DNA of 64,000 nucleotides from Firmicutes bacterium AM31-12AC (GCA_003480425.1 QUJA01000004.1:82036-146035), one strand, 5' to 3'; shown: positions 9,262 through 19,252, counted from the stretch's first letter. Notes: generated from the sequence alone by a model not told the origin. A program made the numbers and translations.

Positions 9262-10038
9262 ATGCCAGAAAAAATCGAAAAAGAATTTGACAGAGACCAT
9301 CGTGAACATACTCTGGTCGTAGAAGGAAGAAATGCTGTACTGGAAGCTTTTCGCTCAGGCAAACCGATCGATAAGGTATTCGTTCTGGATGGATGCCAGG
9401 ACGGACCTATACGTACAATTATAAGAGAAGCTAAGAAACACGACACAATTATTAACTTTGTTAATAAGGATCGTTTAAACCAAATTTCTACAACCGGCAA
9501 ACATCAAGGTGTAATTGCATATGCAGCTGCATATGAATATTCCGAAGTGGAAGACATGTTAAAACTGGCTGAAGAAAAAGGGGAAGATCCATTTCTTATT
9601 TTATTAGATAATATCGAAGACCCGCATAATCTTGGTGCGATTATACGTACTGCAAATTTAGCCGGAGCGCATGGTGTTATTATTCCAAAACGCAGAGCTG
9701 TCGGACTTACTGCAACAGTTGCCAAGACTTCTGCCGGCGCTTTGAATTATACTCCTGTTGCAAAGGTTACAAATCTTGCAAAAACAATGGAAGAATTAAA
9801 AGAAAAAGGACTCTGGTTCGTATGTGCAGATATGGGCGGGGAATCCATGTACCGCTTAAATTTAAAAGGACCAATCGGTCTTGTTATTGGAAATGAAGGA
9901 GAGGGCGTTGGAAGACTTGTAAAAGAAAAATGTGACTTTATTGCAAGCATTCCAATGAAAGGTGAAATCGACTCCTTAAATGCATCTGTGGCAGCAGGTG
10001 TACTTGCCTACGAAATTGTTCGTCAGAGACTAAATTAG
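9262..10038 (+). CDS. rlmB: 23S rRNA 2'-O-ribose methyltransferase, TrmH/SpoU family
   Basis: 258 residues. The N-terminal substrate-binding domain (EGRNAVLEAFRSG) is followed by a SPOUT knot domain with the family motifs LDNIEDPHNLGAIIRTA, GNEGEGVG and DSLNASVAAGVLAYE. By family it methylates a 23S rRNA guanosine, but other TrmH members modify different sites. It follows mrnC by ten bases after AAGGAGAAG, so two rRNA-processing enzymes are co-expressed. Confidence 0.93.
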   Translation: MPEKIEKEFDRDHREHTLVVEGRNAVLEAFRSGKPIDKVFVLDGCQDGPIRTIIREAKKHDTIINFVNKDRLNQISTTGKHQGVIAYAAAYEYSEVEDMLKLAEEKGEDPFLILLDNIEDPHNLGAIIRTANLAGAHGVIIPKRRAVGLTATVAKTSAGALNYTPVAKVTNLAKTMEELKEKGLWFVCADMGGESMYRLNLKGPIGLVIGNEGEGVGRLVKEKCDFIASIPMKGEIDSLNASVAAGVLAYEIVRQRLN

Positions 10039-10059
10039 TTTGAAAGGATAGCTGGTTTC

Positions 10060-10671
10060 ATGAACACATATAATAAGATTCCAGATGAACAATTAATCTG
10101 TCGTTTAAGAAATGGTGAAGATGAGATTATGGATTATCTTATGATTAAATATAAATCGATGGTCCGCCGAAAAGCAAGGGCAATGTATTTGATTGGAGGC
10201 GATAACGATGATCTAATCCAGGAAGGGATGATTGGATTGATCAAAGCTGTTCGGGATTTTGACTCTGAAGCCGGACAGTCCTTTTCCGGTTTTGCAGAAC
10301 TATGTGTATCACGTCAAATGTATTCTGCAATTGCTTCATCAAAAAGGAAAAAACATATCCCGTTAAATTCCTATGTTTCTCTTTATGATGAAGGAAATCA
10401 TGAAGACGAGAAAGCACTTCCGTTAATTGATACGATTGAACCTGAAGTTGAAAATAATCCGGAAACACTTTATTTCGGGAAAGAATCTTCAGAAGCATTT
10501 ATCGAGGAATTAAAAGAGAACTTAAGTGATCTGGAAAATCGAGTACTATATTTACATATGCTGGGAACAAATTATCGGGATATTGCAAATTTACTTGATA
10601 AAAGTCCAAAAACGATTGATAATGCACTTCAGCGCATCCGAACAAAAGCCGGAAAACTTTTAAGCCAGTAA
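10060..10671 (+). CDS. sigH: RNA polymerase sigma factor SigH (stationary phase/sporulation)
   Basis: 203 residues with sigma regions 2 (DDLIQEGMIGLIKAVRDFD) and 4 (a helix-turn-helix near RDIANLLDKSPKTIDNALQRI). The N-terminus (DEQLICRLRNGED) and the cysS-mrnC-rlmB neighbourhood match SigH of Bacillus, which drives early sporulation and competence genes. The yacP gene usually found between rlmB and sigH is absent. An imperfect hairpin (TAGTGGTTCA/TGAACTACTA, 10688-10717) follows but lacks a T run, so termination there is uncertain. Confidence 0.93.
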   Translation: MNTYNKIPDEQLICRLRNGEDEIMDYLMIKYKSMVRRKARAMYLIGGDNDDLIQEGMIGLIKAVRDFDSEAGQSFSGFAELCVSRQMYSAIASSKRKKHIPLNSYVSLYDEGNHEDEKALPLIDTIEPEVENNPETLYFGKESSEAFIEELKENLSDLENRVLYLHMLGTNYRDIANLLDKSPKTIDNALQRIRTKAGKLLSQ

Positions 10672-10752
10672 AACAAATTCAAAAATGTAGTGGTTCATCA
10701 TTTCATCTGAACTACTACTAAAAAACAAAACAAACTTTTTCAAAAAGAAGTA

Positions 10753-10781
10753 TTGACAAATGATAAAGAGAATGTTATATT
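10753..10781 (+). promoter_or_regulatory. Sigma-A promoter of rplU operon
   Basis: TTGACA at 10753-10758, TATATT at 10776-10781, spacer 17. Confidence 0.85.
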
Positions 10782-10787
10782 CTATGA

Positions 10788-10862
10788 GTATGCCGCACAG
10801 CGAGGTTTAAGAGCTGTATTTACAGACACCGTAGCTGGCGAGTAATGATAATAGGAGGTGCC
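10788..10862 (+). promoter_or_regulatory. Ribosomal protein L21 leader
   Basis: The 75-base transcript leader before rplU contains AGAGCTGTATTTACAGAC (small hairpin) and the block CCGTAGCTGGCGAGTAATGA just before the AGGAGGTG site. Position and content fit the Firmicute L21 autoregulatory leader; I recognise it by resemblance and have not run a covariance model. Confidence 0.6.
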
Positions 10863-10864
10863 AT

Positions 10865-11173
10865 ATGTACGCGATTATAGCAACAGGTGGTAAACAGTAC
10901 AAAGTAGCCGAAGGCGATATCATTAAAGTAGAGAAACTTGGTGTAGAGGCTGGAGAAACTTATACATTCGACCAGGTACTTGCAGTAAACAATGATAAAC
11001 TGGTTGTTGGTAACCCAACTGTAAACGGAGCATCCGTTACTGCATCCGTAATCGGAGACGGAAAAGCAAAGAAAGTTGTTGTTTACAAGTATAAGAGAAA
11101 GACTGGATACCATAAGAAAAACGGTCACAGACAGCAGTTTACAGCAGTTAAGATCGAAAAGATCAACGCTTAA
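10865..11173 (+). CDS. rplU: 50S ribosomal protein L21
   Basis: 102 residues, full length, with the typical start [14 protein letters not shown] and a basic C-terminus ([18 protein letters not shown]) that binds 23S rRNA. It starts after AATAGGAGGTGCCAT. First gene of the conserved rplU-prp-rpmA unit. Confidence 0.98.
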   Translation: MYAIIATGGKQYKVAEGDIIKVEKLGVEAGETYTFDQVLAVNNDKLVVGNPTVNGASVTASVIGDGKAKKVVVYKYKRKTGYHKKNGHRQQFTAVKIEKINA

Positions 11174-11175
11174 TT

Positions 11176-11508
11176 ATGATTAATGTAACTATTTATGTGG
11201 ATGAAAAGCAGACATATACAGGGTTTGATGTGATTGGACATGCAGGATATGATGAATATGGTCATGATATCGTATGTGCCGCTGCGTCAGTATTAATTAT
11301 TAATACATTAAACTCGATTGAATCCTTTACAGAGGATGAAACAAGTTGTGTTAGTGATGAAGATACAGGTAATATCGAATTTCGTTTTACAAAAACTCCT
11401 GGACATGATGCTCAACTGTTGATGAAATCCATGGTTCTCGGTTTACAGAGCATGGAAGAAGATGACAGTTACAAGCCATATATTGATATTATTTTCGAGG
11501 AGGTGTAA
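11176..11508 (+). CDS. prp: Ribosomal-processing cysteine protease Prp
   Basis: Removes the N-terminal extension of L27 before ribosome assembly (shown for the Staphylococcus family member). 110 residues with the catalytic pair H22 ([11 protein letters not shown]) and C34 (IVCAAASVL). It lies two bases after rplU and five before rpmA, the substrate gene, whose product carries a matching cleavage motif. Confidence 0.95.
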   Translation: MINVTIYVDEKQTYTGFDVIGHAGYDEYGHDIVCAAASVLIINTLNSIESFTEDETSCVSDEDTGNIEFRFTKTPGHDAQLLMKSMVLGLQSMEEDDSYKPYIDIIFEEV

Positions 11509-11513
11509 CTACC

Positions 11514-13230
<1,717 letters not shown>

Positions 13231-13274
13231 AAGGAACCCGTAATTGATATAATAAAATTAATAGGAGAATAAAA

Positions 13275-13565
13275 ATGACATCAAAACAGAGAGCTTATTT
13301 AAAAGGTCTTGCTATGACAATTGATCCGATTTTTCAGATTGGTAAATCCAGTATGAACCCTGGACTTACGCAGGCAATTTCAGAAGCTTTAGACGCCAGA
13401 GAATTGATTAAAATCAGTGTGTTACAAAACTGTGCTGATGATCCACGTGAATTAGCTGAGATGGTTGCTGAACGTACACACGCTCAAATCGTACAGGTAA
13501 TCGGAAAGAAAATTGTTCTTTATAAAGAAGGAAAAGACAACAAGAAAAAAATTGTTTTACCATAG
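13275..13565 (+). CDS. yhbY: CRM-domain RNA-binding protein YhbY (50S assembly)
   Basis: 96 residues forming one CRM domain, with the GKSSMNPGLTQAISEAL segment (GxxG-type loop) and a C-terminal basic stretch. Family members bind pre-50S particles. Its place between obgE and nadD is conserved in Firmicutes. Confidence 0.93.
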   Translation: MTSKQRAYLKGLAMTIDPIFQIGKSSMNPGLTQAISEALDARELIKISVLQNCADDPRELAEMVAERTHAQIVQVIGKKIVLYKEGKDNKKKIVLP

Positions 13566-13575
13566 GTGATAACGG

Positions 13576-14217
13576 ATGAAAATAGGAATTATGGGTGGAA
13601 CCTTTGATCCAATTCACATTGGACATTTACTGCTTGGCGAATTTGCCTATGAAGATTTTGGACTAGATGAAATATGGTTTCTTCCAAACGGAAATCCACC
13701 ACACAAAAAAGCTGAAGACATGAAAGATGCATTACGACATCGTATAGAAATGGTTCGCCGTGCAATTCAAAATATACCTTATTTTAAAATTTGTTTGCAT
13801 GAAGCAAATGAAAGCTTGCACTCTTATACTTATAAGACAATGCAGGAATTAAATGAATTATATCCGGAAGATGATTTCTACTTTATTCTTGGAGCAGATT
13901 CATTGTTTACAATCGAACACTGGAGATATTTTGAGGAAATATTTCCTACTTGTACAATTTTAGCTGCTATGCGTGATGATAAAGACATTGAAGATATGCG
14001 TATGCAAATCAATTATTTGAAACAAATATATGGGGCTAAAATACAATTATTACAGGCCCCACTTCTTGAAATCTCTTCAACGGTTATACGAAAACGTGCA
14101 GCAAAAGGATTAAGTGTACACTTCATGGTTCCTGATGCCGTAGATGAATACATCAAAGAAAACAGATTGTATGTTACAAAAGGGAAAAACAAAAATGGAT
14201 TTAGACAAGATAAGTAA
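13576..14217 (+). CDS. nadD: Nicotinate-nucleotide adenylyltransferase
   Basis: Joins nicotinate mononucleotide and ATP to give deamido-NAD. 213 residues with GGTFDPIHIGH (nucleotidyltransferase HxGH at 14-17), the FLPNGNPPHKK loop, and the late SSTVIRKR motif (ISSTxxR). It starts ten bases after yhbY, and its end overlaps yqeK by 23 bases. Confidence 0.96.
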   Translation: MKIGIMGGTFDPIHIGHLLLGEFAYEDFGLDEIWFLPNGNPPHKKAEDMKDALRHRIEMVRRAIQNIPYFKICLHEANESLHSYTYKTMQELNELYPEDDFYFILGADSLFTIEHWRYFEEIFPTCTILAAMRDDKDIEDMRMQINYLKQIYGAKIQLLQAPLLEISSTVIRKRAAKGLSVHFMVPDAVDEYIKENRLYVTKGKNKNGFRQDK

Positions 14218-14755
14218 AAAATTAGAGAAGAAATTAAAACCTGACCGTTATCGTCATACAAAGGGTGTTATGTATACCGCAGCTGCCATGGCAATGCGTT
14301 ACGAACAAGATATTCAAGAAGCAATGCTTGCCGGGTTGTTGCATGATTGTGGAAAATTTACTTCTTCTGAAGAACAGGTAGAGCTATGTAAAAAATATAA
14401 AATTGAATTATCGGAGGCAGAATTACAAGTTCTTCCTTTAATTCATGCAAAGCTCGGAGCCTATCTTGCAAAAGAAAAATATAAAGTGGATAATGAACGT
14501 GTAATTAACGCCATCCTTTATCACACTACCGGACGCCCAAATATGACTATGCTGGATAAAATCATTTATTTATCGGATTATATTGAACCAGGAAGAAAAA
14601 TGATTCCTGGTCTTACCGAAGTAAGAAAAGAAGCATTTACAGATATTGACCATGCAGTAAGTTTATGTGCCAAAAATACATTAGAATACTTAAAATGGCA
14701 GAAAAGACCAATCGATCCGATGACAGCAAAAACATATGAGTATTATTCAAAATAA
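14195..14755 (+). CDS. yqeK: HD-domain hydrolase YqeK (symmetrical Ap4A hydrolase)
   Basis: 186 residues with metal ligands H21 (YRHTKG), HD at 50-51 (GLLHDCGK) and the late DYIEPGR motif. YqeK proteins split diadenosine tetraphosphate into two ADP. I chose the ATG at 14195, with AAAGGGAA upstream; an ATG at 14144 would add 17 residues inside nadD. Confidence 0.9.
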   Translation: MDLDKISKKLEKKLKPDRYRHTKGVMYTAAAMAMRYEQDIQEAMLAGLLHDCGKFTSSEEQVELCKKYKIELSEAELQVLPLIHAKLGAYLAKEKYKVDNERVINAILYHTTGRPNMTMLDKIIYLSDYIEPGRKMIPGLTEVRKEAFTDIDHAVSLCAKNTLEYLKWQKRPIDPMTAKTYEYYSK

Positions 14756-14776
14756 TGCGTTAAAGGGAGGCAGACA

Positions 14777-15127
14777 ATGGAACAGGCAAAAAAAATGGTA
14801 AAAACCGCATATCAGGCTTTAGATGAAAAAAAAGGTGAAGATATTAAGATTATCAATCTGGAAGGAATTTCTGTCTTAGCAGACTATTTTATCATTGCAA
14901 ATGGTACAAACTCCAGCCAGGTCCAGGCATTGGTTGATAATGTGGAAGAAGAGCTTCACAAAGCAGGATATTCCTTAAAACAACGAGAAGGATACAGCAA
15001 TGGGAACTGGGTACTTCTTGATTTCGGCGATATTATCGTTCATATATTTGATCGTGAAAATCGTCTTTTCTATGATTTAGAAAGAATCTGGAGAGATGGA
15101 AAAGAAATCACTTTTGATGAGTTATAA
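14777..15127 (+). CDS. rsfS: Ribosome silencing factor RsfS
   Basis: 116 residues, Iojap/RsfS family. Binds L14 and blocks subunit joining when nutrients are scarce. Family motif DYFIIANGTNSSQVQAL and a late VHIFDRENRLFYDLERIW segment. Last gene of the obgE unit; AAGGGAGG precedes the start and a terminator follows. Confidence 0.96.
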   Translation: MEQAKKMVKTAYQALDEKKGEDIKIINLEGISVLADYFIIANGTNSSQVQALVDNVEEELHKAGYSLKQREGYSNGNWVLLDFGDIIVHIFDRENRLFYDLERIWRDGKEITFDEL

Positions 15128-15209
15128 GAGATGAATTGTACAGAAGTAACTAGCATTTTTCTATAATTTGTAAAAACAATTATTCTGTAGCAAACCAACC
15201 AACAAAACG

Positions 15210-15246
15210 AAGCGTATTACTGGCAAAACCGGTGATACGCTTTTTT
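15210..15246 (+). terminator. Terminator after rsfS
   Basis: AGCGTATTACTGG pairs with CCGGTGATACGCT (two G-U pairs), loop CAAAA, followed by six T. Confidence 0.88.
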
Positions 15247-15258
15247 AATGGAGGCAAA

Positions 15259-15453
15259 ATGAAAAAATTTAAAGCTAAAATCTACCTAAAAAACAAAAAA
15301 GAATTAAATGAATATCTAAAAAATCTCGTAAAAATAAAGAAAAACCCTACTTTAGAAGATGTGAAATTTTCATTTAAGTGGGGAACAATCCCTTGTGACC
15401 AATAACTACCATTTGGAAATATCAGGGAAAAAGAAGATGTGGAGGAAATATAA
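15259..15453 (+). pseudogene. Small unknown gene with internal stop
   Basis: An ATG at 15259 behind ATGGAGGCAAA opens 48 lysine-rich codons, ending at TAA 15403-15405. The same frame continues for 15 more plausible codons (LPFGNIREKEDVEEI) to TAA at 15451-15453, where it meets the ribosome site of the next gene. This suggests a former 64-residue protein truncated by a nonsense change. No family recognised. If the first stop is original, a 48-residue protein is made. Confidence 0.5.
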
Positions 15454-16187
15454 TTATAAATAACGAAATACCTAAAACAATTCCGGTCGCAGACTATGCC
15501 GGATATATTATGAAAAATTTTAAACCGGATGTCATAAAATTCAAAAAGCCTGAATCGGAATGGACAGAAGAAGAACATACAGAATATACAAAATGGAGTC
15601 TTAAACTGTCTATGGCACATAGATTCAAGCAACAAATACAGGAGAATAAACCCTTAACAAATAGGGACAAAAGGATTATAGAGCGTTTTAGAAGTGGCGC
15701 AGATTTCTTTGGCGAAAAAATATGTGGCAGAGAAACATCAAGACTATTCGAACAACCATATACTTTTGATCTATTTGATGAGTGGCAGGAAAAGCACTTT
15801 AAAGAACACCCGGAAGACAAAGATAAAACAATCGAAGAGTTATTTGACATACGGCTTTCTGAACAGAAGCTATATCATTACAAAGAAGTAAACGGCAAAT
15901 ATTATGGTGCAGAAATCCCAAAAGAAATACATTACACAGAATATTTCCGATATCTATATTTCAATGTAAAGTATGAATTTAGTGAGAAAACGTATTACAG
16001 ATCTATCCCCTATACAGACAAGGATAAGCAAGAAAGTATATGGGATAGGGAACGCTGCTTCGTTGCACAAGAGATCAGTGAATGGAGAGTGGACGAACTA
16101 GAAGATTGGCAGCGAGATCTTATTGAAAAAATAAGAGTCGGTGTTGAGCTGAAAGACGATGATATTGTTAAAGCAATGGGTTATTAA
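15453..16187 (+). CDS. Unknown charged protein, possible ATT start
   Basis: At least 225 residues from the ATG at 15510, rich in Glu, Lys and aromatic residues, with no membrane segment or motif I recognise. That ATG has no ribosome site. A clear GGAGG (15441-15445) stands seven bases before an in-frame ATT at 15453, giving 19 further residues (IINNEIPKTIPVADYAGYI). The frame has no ATG, GTG or TTG between the stop at 15396 and 15510. Either a rare ATT start is used, as in infC, or the ATG was lost. Accessory in context, behind a terminator. Confidence 0.55.
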   Translation: MINNEIPKTIPVADYAGYIMKNFKPDVIKFKKPESEWTEEEHTEYTKWSLKLSMAHRFKQQIQENKPLTNRDKRIIERFRSGADFFGEKICGRETSRLFEQPYTFDLFDEWQEKHFKEHPEDKDKTIEELFDIRLSEQKLYHYKEVNGKYYGAEIPKEIHYTEYFRYLYFNVKYEFSEKTYYRSIPYTDKDKQESIWDRERCFVAQEISEWRVDELEDWQRDLIEKIRVGVELKDDDIVKAMGY

Positions 16188-16338
16188 AATCTAAATGATG
16201 GTTCTCATAAAACATCTTTAGGCGAATTATGGCTTCTCGTTCTTTGCGAAGTTTAGCAAGAGATTCTTCATCAGATGAAACATGAGCCTCTTTAATCGAG
16301 GAATCCAACGATTTATGATAGAAACAACAAGTTCCAAA
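16168..16338 (-). pseudogene. Antisense coding-like remnant
   Basis: A minus-strand frame of 56 codons, bounded by stops, reads like genuine protein (SDEESLAKLRKEREAIIRLK) but has no suitable start and overlaps the end of the unknown gene by about 20 bases. It could be the tail of a deleted gene. Chance openness is possible; low confidence. Confidence 0.25.
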
Positions 16339-16364
16339 CTAAATAAAATTCTGATTTTATTTAG
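16339..16364. repeat. Perfect inverted repeat
   Basis: CTAAATAAAAT, four bases, ATTTTATTTAG: 11 perfect pairs. No T run on either side, so it is not an obvious terminator. It sits at the edge of the antisense remnant. The rest of 16188-16462 shows nothing else I can name. Confidence 0.6.
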
Positions 16365-16462
16365 ACTACTAATCGTCTGAAACAAGCAAATATTGCTTAA
16401 AACAGAGGATAACGATTTTTACGAAAAACAGAAAAATCATGTTTGCGAAAGGATATGAAAAT

Positions 16463-16512
16463 AAAGGTTACACCTTAATGCTATTTAAATAACATTGAGG
16501 TGTAACCTTTTA
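16463..16512. terminator. Bidirectional terminator between the unknown gene and lexA
   Basis: AAAGGTTACACCT pairs with AGGTGTAACCTTT and the inner sequence is also largely self-complementary, so the whole 50 bases are nearly palindromic. T-rich tails occur in both directions; it can end both the plus-strand gene and lexA. Confidence 0.85.
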
Positions 16513-16564
16513 TTAATAAATAATATGTGTCATAAGTAAAGAAAGTTTTTTGTCTTCTAAAACT

Positions 16565-17182
16565 CTACTTAAAGAATCGAAACACACCAATCACTTTGCC
16601 AAGAATAGTACAATCCTTCACAATAATCGGATCCATAAAATCATTCTCCGGCTGCAAACGAATGATTCCCTCTTCACGATAGAACGTCTTTACTGTAGCA
16701 CCATCATCTATTAATGCGACTACCTTATCTCCATTATCCGCTGTCTGTTGCTGTTGTACGAGGATATAATCACCATTTAAGATTCCTGCATTAATCATAC
16801 TTTCCCCTTGTACTTGTAACAGAAAAGTCTGTTTATTAGGCATCATCTCTGCCGGAATCGGAAAATAATTCTCAATATTCTGCTGTGCAAGTAATGGCTC
16901 ACCTGCGGCAACACGACCGATTATCGGTACATTGACCATCTCACGTCTGGTCAAATTAAATGTATCATCTAAAATTTCAATTGCACGTGGCTTCGTCGGA
17001 TCTCTATGTATGTATCCGTTCTTCTCCAATGTCTCAAGGTGAGAGTGTACTGAGGACGTAGACTTTAAATTAACTGCCTCGCAAATTTCACGAACTGCAG
17101 GTGGAAATCCACGCTCCAGAATCTGTGATTTGATATATTCTAAAATTTCTTCTTGCTTTTTACTGATTTTTCCCTGTGCCAT
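16565..17182 (-). CDS. lexA: LexA repressor
   Basis: Master repressor of the SOS response. 205 residues: winged helix-turn-helix to about residue 70, hinge, then a serine-protease-like dimerisation domain. Autocleavage bond A93-G94 (GRVAAGEPL), catalytic S128 (QGESMINAG) and K165 (GATVKTF) are all present. The start follows GGGAGGGG. It is read from TTGCTA-17-TACTAT (minus strand, 17243 to 17215), overlapped by a LexA-type box, so it represses itself. Confidence 0.97.
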   Translation of the reverse strand: MAQGKISKKQEEILEYIKSQILERGFPPAVREICEAVNLKSTSSVHSHLETLEKNGYIHRDPTKPRAIEILDDTFNLTRREMVNVPIIGRVAAGEPLLAQQNIENYFPIPAEMMPNKQTFLLQVQGESMINAGILNGDYILVQQQQTADNGDKVVALIDDGATVKTFYREEGIIRLQPENDFMDPIIVKDCTILGKVIGVFRFFK

Positions 17183-17214
17183 ACGAATCCCCTCCCGGCT
17201 GTTTTACTATTTTT

Positions 17215-17243
17215 ATAGTATCATAGGGAAAGTGAAATAGCAA
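17215..17243 (-). promoter_or_regulatory. lexA promoter
   Basis: Minus-strand TTGCTA at 17243-17238 and TACTAT at 17220-17215, spacer 17. Confidence 0.65.
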
Positions 17244-17267
17244 ACATTTGTTGCGAAAATATGTTCG
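17241..17267. promoter_or_regulatory. Two LexA boxes on the lexA side
   Basis: CAAACATTTGTTGC (17241-17254) abuts CGAAAATATGTTCG (17254-17267). The second differs by one base from the Gram-positive SOS consensus CGAACATATGTTCG. Confidence 0.75.
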
Positions 17268-17286
17268 AATATTATAGCAAACCTCA

Positions 17287-17315
17287 TTGACAAACATATG
17301 TTCGTGCCGTATACT
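17287..17315 (+). promoter_or_regulatory. Promoter of the yneA-like gene with embedded LexA box
   Basis: TTGACA at 17287-17292, TATACT at 17310-17315, spacer 17. The box CAAACATATGTTCG (17291-17304) lies in the spacer, so LexA would block polymerase directly. Confidence 0.85.
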
Positions 17316-17327
17316 ATATTTATAACC

Positions 17328-17341
17328 AGAACAGATGTTCT
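17328..17341. promoter_or_regulatory. LexA box downstream of the yneA-like promoter
   Basis: AGAACAGATGTTCT, a near-perfect palindrome with the GAAC/GTTC arms of an SOS box, about 13 bases past the -10 element. Confidence 0.7.
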
Positions 17342-17374
17342 TTATAGTTTTGATAAATAGGAGAGTGCAGCGTT

Positions 17375-17755
17375 ATGAAAAGAAAAAATATAAACAAACG
17401 ACATAATCGCAACAGATTAAAAGGAAATATTTTATCCATTATAACAGCATTTTTATTAGTTTCTGTTTGCTGGGTTGGATTTGGCAGTGTAATCTCATCA
17501 GCAAAGGATTCAGATATTGCTGTTTCAAAAAATCAGATGCTTTATAAAAGTATTACAATTCATGAGAATGATACATTATGGAGTATTGCAGAACAATATA
17601 AACCTGAAAGTTATAGTGTTGATAGATATATTAAAGAACTGAAGGAATTAAATCATCTGAAAAGTGATCAGATATACACTGGTAACAAATTAATCATTAT
17701 ATATGATGCAATGTATCACATAAATGCAAATGGAATCCAAATTGTTTCCAGATAA
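17375..17755 (+). CDS. yneA: SOS-induced LysM membrane protein, YneA-like division suppressor
   Basis: 126 residues: basic N-terminus, one membrane helix at about 18-40, then an extracytoplasmic LysM domain from about 58 (ITIHENDTLWSIAEQY) to 110 (IYTGNKLIIIYD). Architecture, divergence from lexA and SOS boxes match YneA of Bacillus, which delays septation during DNA damage. Sequence is too diverged to prove orthology, so the symbol is by context. A ribosome site AGGAGAG precedes it and a terminator follows. Confidence 0.85.
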   Translation: MKRKNINKRHNRNRLKGNILSIITAFLLVSVCWVGFGSVISSAKDSDIAVSKNQMLYKSITIHENDTLWSIAEQYKPESYSVDRYIKELKELNHLKSDQIYTGNKLIIIYDAMYHINANGIQIVSR

Positions 17756-17806
17756 AAACTTTATATTAGATAGAACTTTTAGTAGTGCATATAGACATAT
17801 AGATAA

Positions 17807-17865
17807 GAACATAAGGACATGTTTAAGTAAAATTCAAACATGATTCCATATGTTCTTTTTGTTTT
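17807..17865 (+). terminator. Terminator after the yneA-like gene
   Basis: Long imperfect hairpin with outer arms GAACATA/TATGTTC and inner arms CATGTTT/AAACATG, followed by a T-rich tail. Confidence 0.75.
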
Positions 17866-17932
17866 ATAGAAAAAGAGTACTAAGTTATCGCAATTCAATC
17901 TATACGACAAATACCGATTTTTCCAATAGATA

Positions 17933-17961
17933 TAGACAAAATATATTTAATGTGTTATATT
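17933..17961 (+). promoter_or_regulatory. Promoter of the tyrosine recombinase gene
   Basis: TAGACA at 17933-17938, TATATT at 17956-17961, spacer 17. Confidence 0.65.
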
Positions 17962-17998
17962 CTAACTATATTACTATCAATAAGGGGTTTTAAACATT

Positions 17999-19108
17999 AT
18001 GAAAGAATCAGAACTTGAAAATCAAAATACACCAACTTTTATTGAAAACACTGCTGAAAAATCTTATCACGAACAAACTTATATCGATAATACATTGAGA
18101 CTGCGTGAAATATTAAAAACGCTTCCTTCTTTTGCCAAAGATTATTTCCGGGCAATTGAACCAACCACGTCTGCTAAGACAAGAATATCTTATGCATATG
18201 ATATACGCGTGTTTTTTCGCTTTTTAATGGAAAATAATCCACTATATAAGAATTACTCCGTCGACCAGTTTGAAACGTCCGATTTGGAGCGATTAGAGCC
18301 TGTAGACATTGAAGAATATCTTGAGTTTCTAAAAGTTTATAAAAATGACGAAGAAAAACAGATTACAAATACTGAAAATGGACTTTCGCGTAAAATGTCA
18401 GCTTTACGAAGTTTTTATAGTTATTATTTTAAACATCAAATGATTTCTAAAAATCCGACATTATTCGTAGATATGCCAAAATTACACGAGAAGGCAATTG
18501 TTCGACTTGATACAGATGAAATTGCACTTTTACTTGATTTTGTTGAACACGGCGATGACAAATTAAGTGGACAGAAAAAAGCTTACTATGAAAAAACAAA
18601 AAATCGAGATCTTGCAATTATTACATTATTATTAGGAACAGGTATTCGTGTTTCTGAATGCGTTGGCTTAGATATACAAGACGTAGATTTTAAGAATAAC
18701 GGAGTTAAAGTCCTCCGCAAAGGCGGTAATCAAATGGTTGTATATTTTGGTAAAGAAGTCGAATATGCATTAAAGAACTATCTATATACAACAAGAAAAA
18801 CTGTAACTCCTCTTCCTGGTAATGAAAATGCACTATTTCTGTCTACTCAGAGAAAACGTATGGGGGTTCAGGCTGTTGAAAATATGGTTAAAAAATATGC
18901 CCGCCAGATAACTCCTAACAAAAAAATCACCCCTCATAAATTGCGAAGCACTTATGGCACTGCATTATACAAAGAAACCGGAGATATTTATCTTGTTGCA
19001 GATGTTTTAGGACATAAAGATGTAAACACTACGAAAAAGCATTATGCAGCAATTGATGAGGATAGACGCCGTCAGGCTGCATCAGCTGTAAAATTACGAG
19101 AAGAATAA
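17999..19108 (+). CDS. Tyrosine recombinase, XerC/XerD-like
   Basis: 369 residues. N-terminal SAM-like core-binding domain (about 50-160) and a C-terminal catalytic domain with R217 (GTGIRVSE), H313 and R316 (HKLRSTYG), H339 (LGHKD) and nucleophile Y349 (KKHYAA). The complete R-H-R-H-Y set indicates an active strand-exchange enzyme. It could be the chromosomal Xer protein or an element-specific integrase. No phage or transposon genes flank it and no dif-like site is evident, but the next 400 bases are a striking set of inverted repeats. Confidence 0.9.
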   Translation: MKESELENQNTPTFIENTAEKSYHEQTYIDNTLRLREILKTLPSFAKDYFRAIEPTTSAKTRISYAYDIRVFFRFLMENNPLYKNYSVDQFETSDLERLEPVDIEEYLEFLKVYKNDEEKQITNTENGLSRKMSALRSFYSYYFKHQMISKNPTLFVDMPKLHEKAIVRLDTDEIALLLDFVEHGDDKLSGQKKAYYEKTKNRDLAIITLLLGTGIRVSECVGLDIQDVDFKNNGVKVLRKGGNQMVVYFGKEVEYALKNYLYTTRKTVTPLPGNENALFLSTQRKRMGVQAVENMVKKYARQITPNKKITPHKLRSTYGTALYKETGDIYLVADVLGHKDVNTTKKHYAAIDEDRRRQAASAVKLREE

Positions 19109-19111
19109 TAT

Positions 19112-19160
19112 AAAAGTGGAAGAAACTGGAGCATCTGCTATCCTATCTTCCACTTTTATT
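19112..19160 (+). terminator. Terminator after recombinase
   Basis: AAAAGTGGAAGA/TCTTCCACTTTT with a 23-base loop and a short T-rich tail. Confidence 0.75.
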
Positions 19161-19247
19161 ATCTCAGTCGAGAAGACTCCCATCTCTTTTAGGTGGTGAG
19201 TAACAGCAAATTTATCTCAGTGGGAGTACAATCTCCGACTGAGATAA
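19159..19247. repeat. Hairpin element 1 of intergenic array
   Basis: Outer arms TTATCTCAGTCG (19159-19170) and CGACTGAGATAA (19236-19247), 12 perfect pairs. Inner arms ACTCCCA (19176-19182) and TGGGAGT (19221-19227), 7 pairs. TTATCTCAG also recurs directly at 19212. No reading frame. Confidence 0.8.
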
Positions 19248-19252
19248 ACGCT

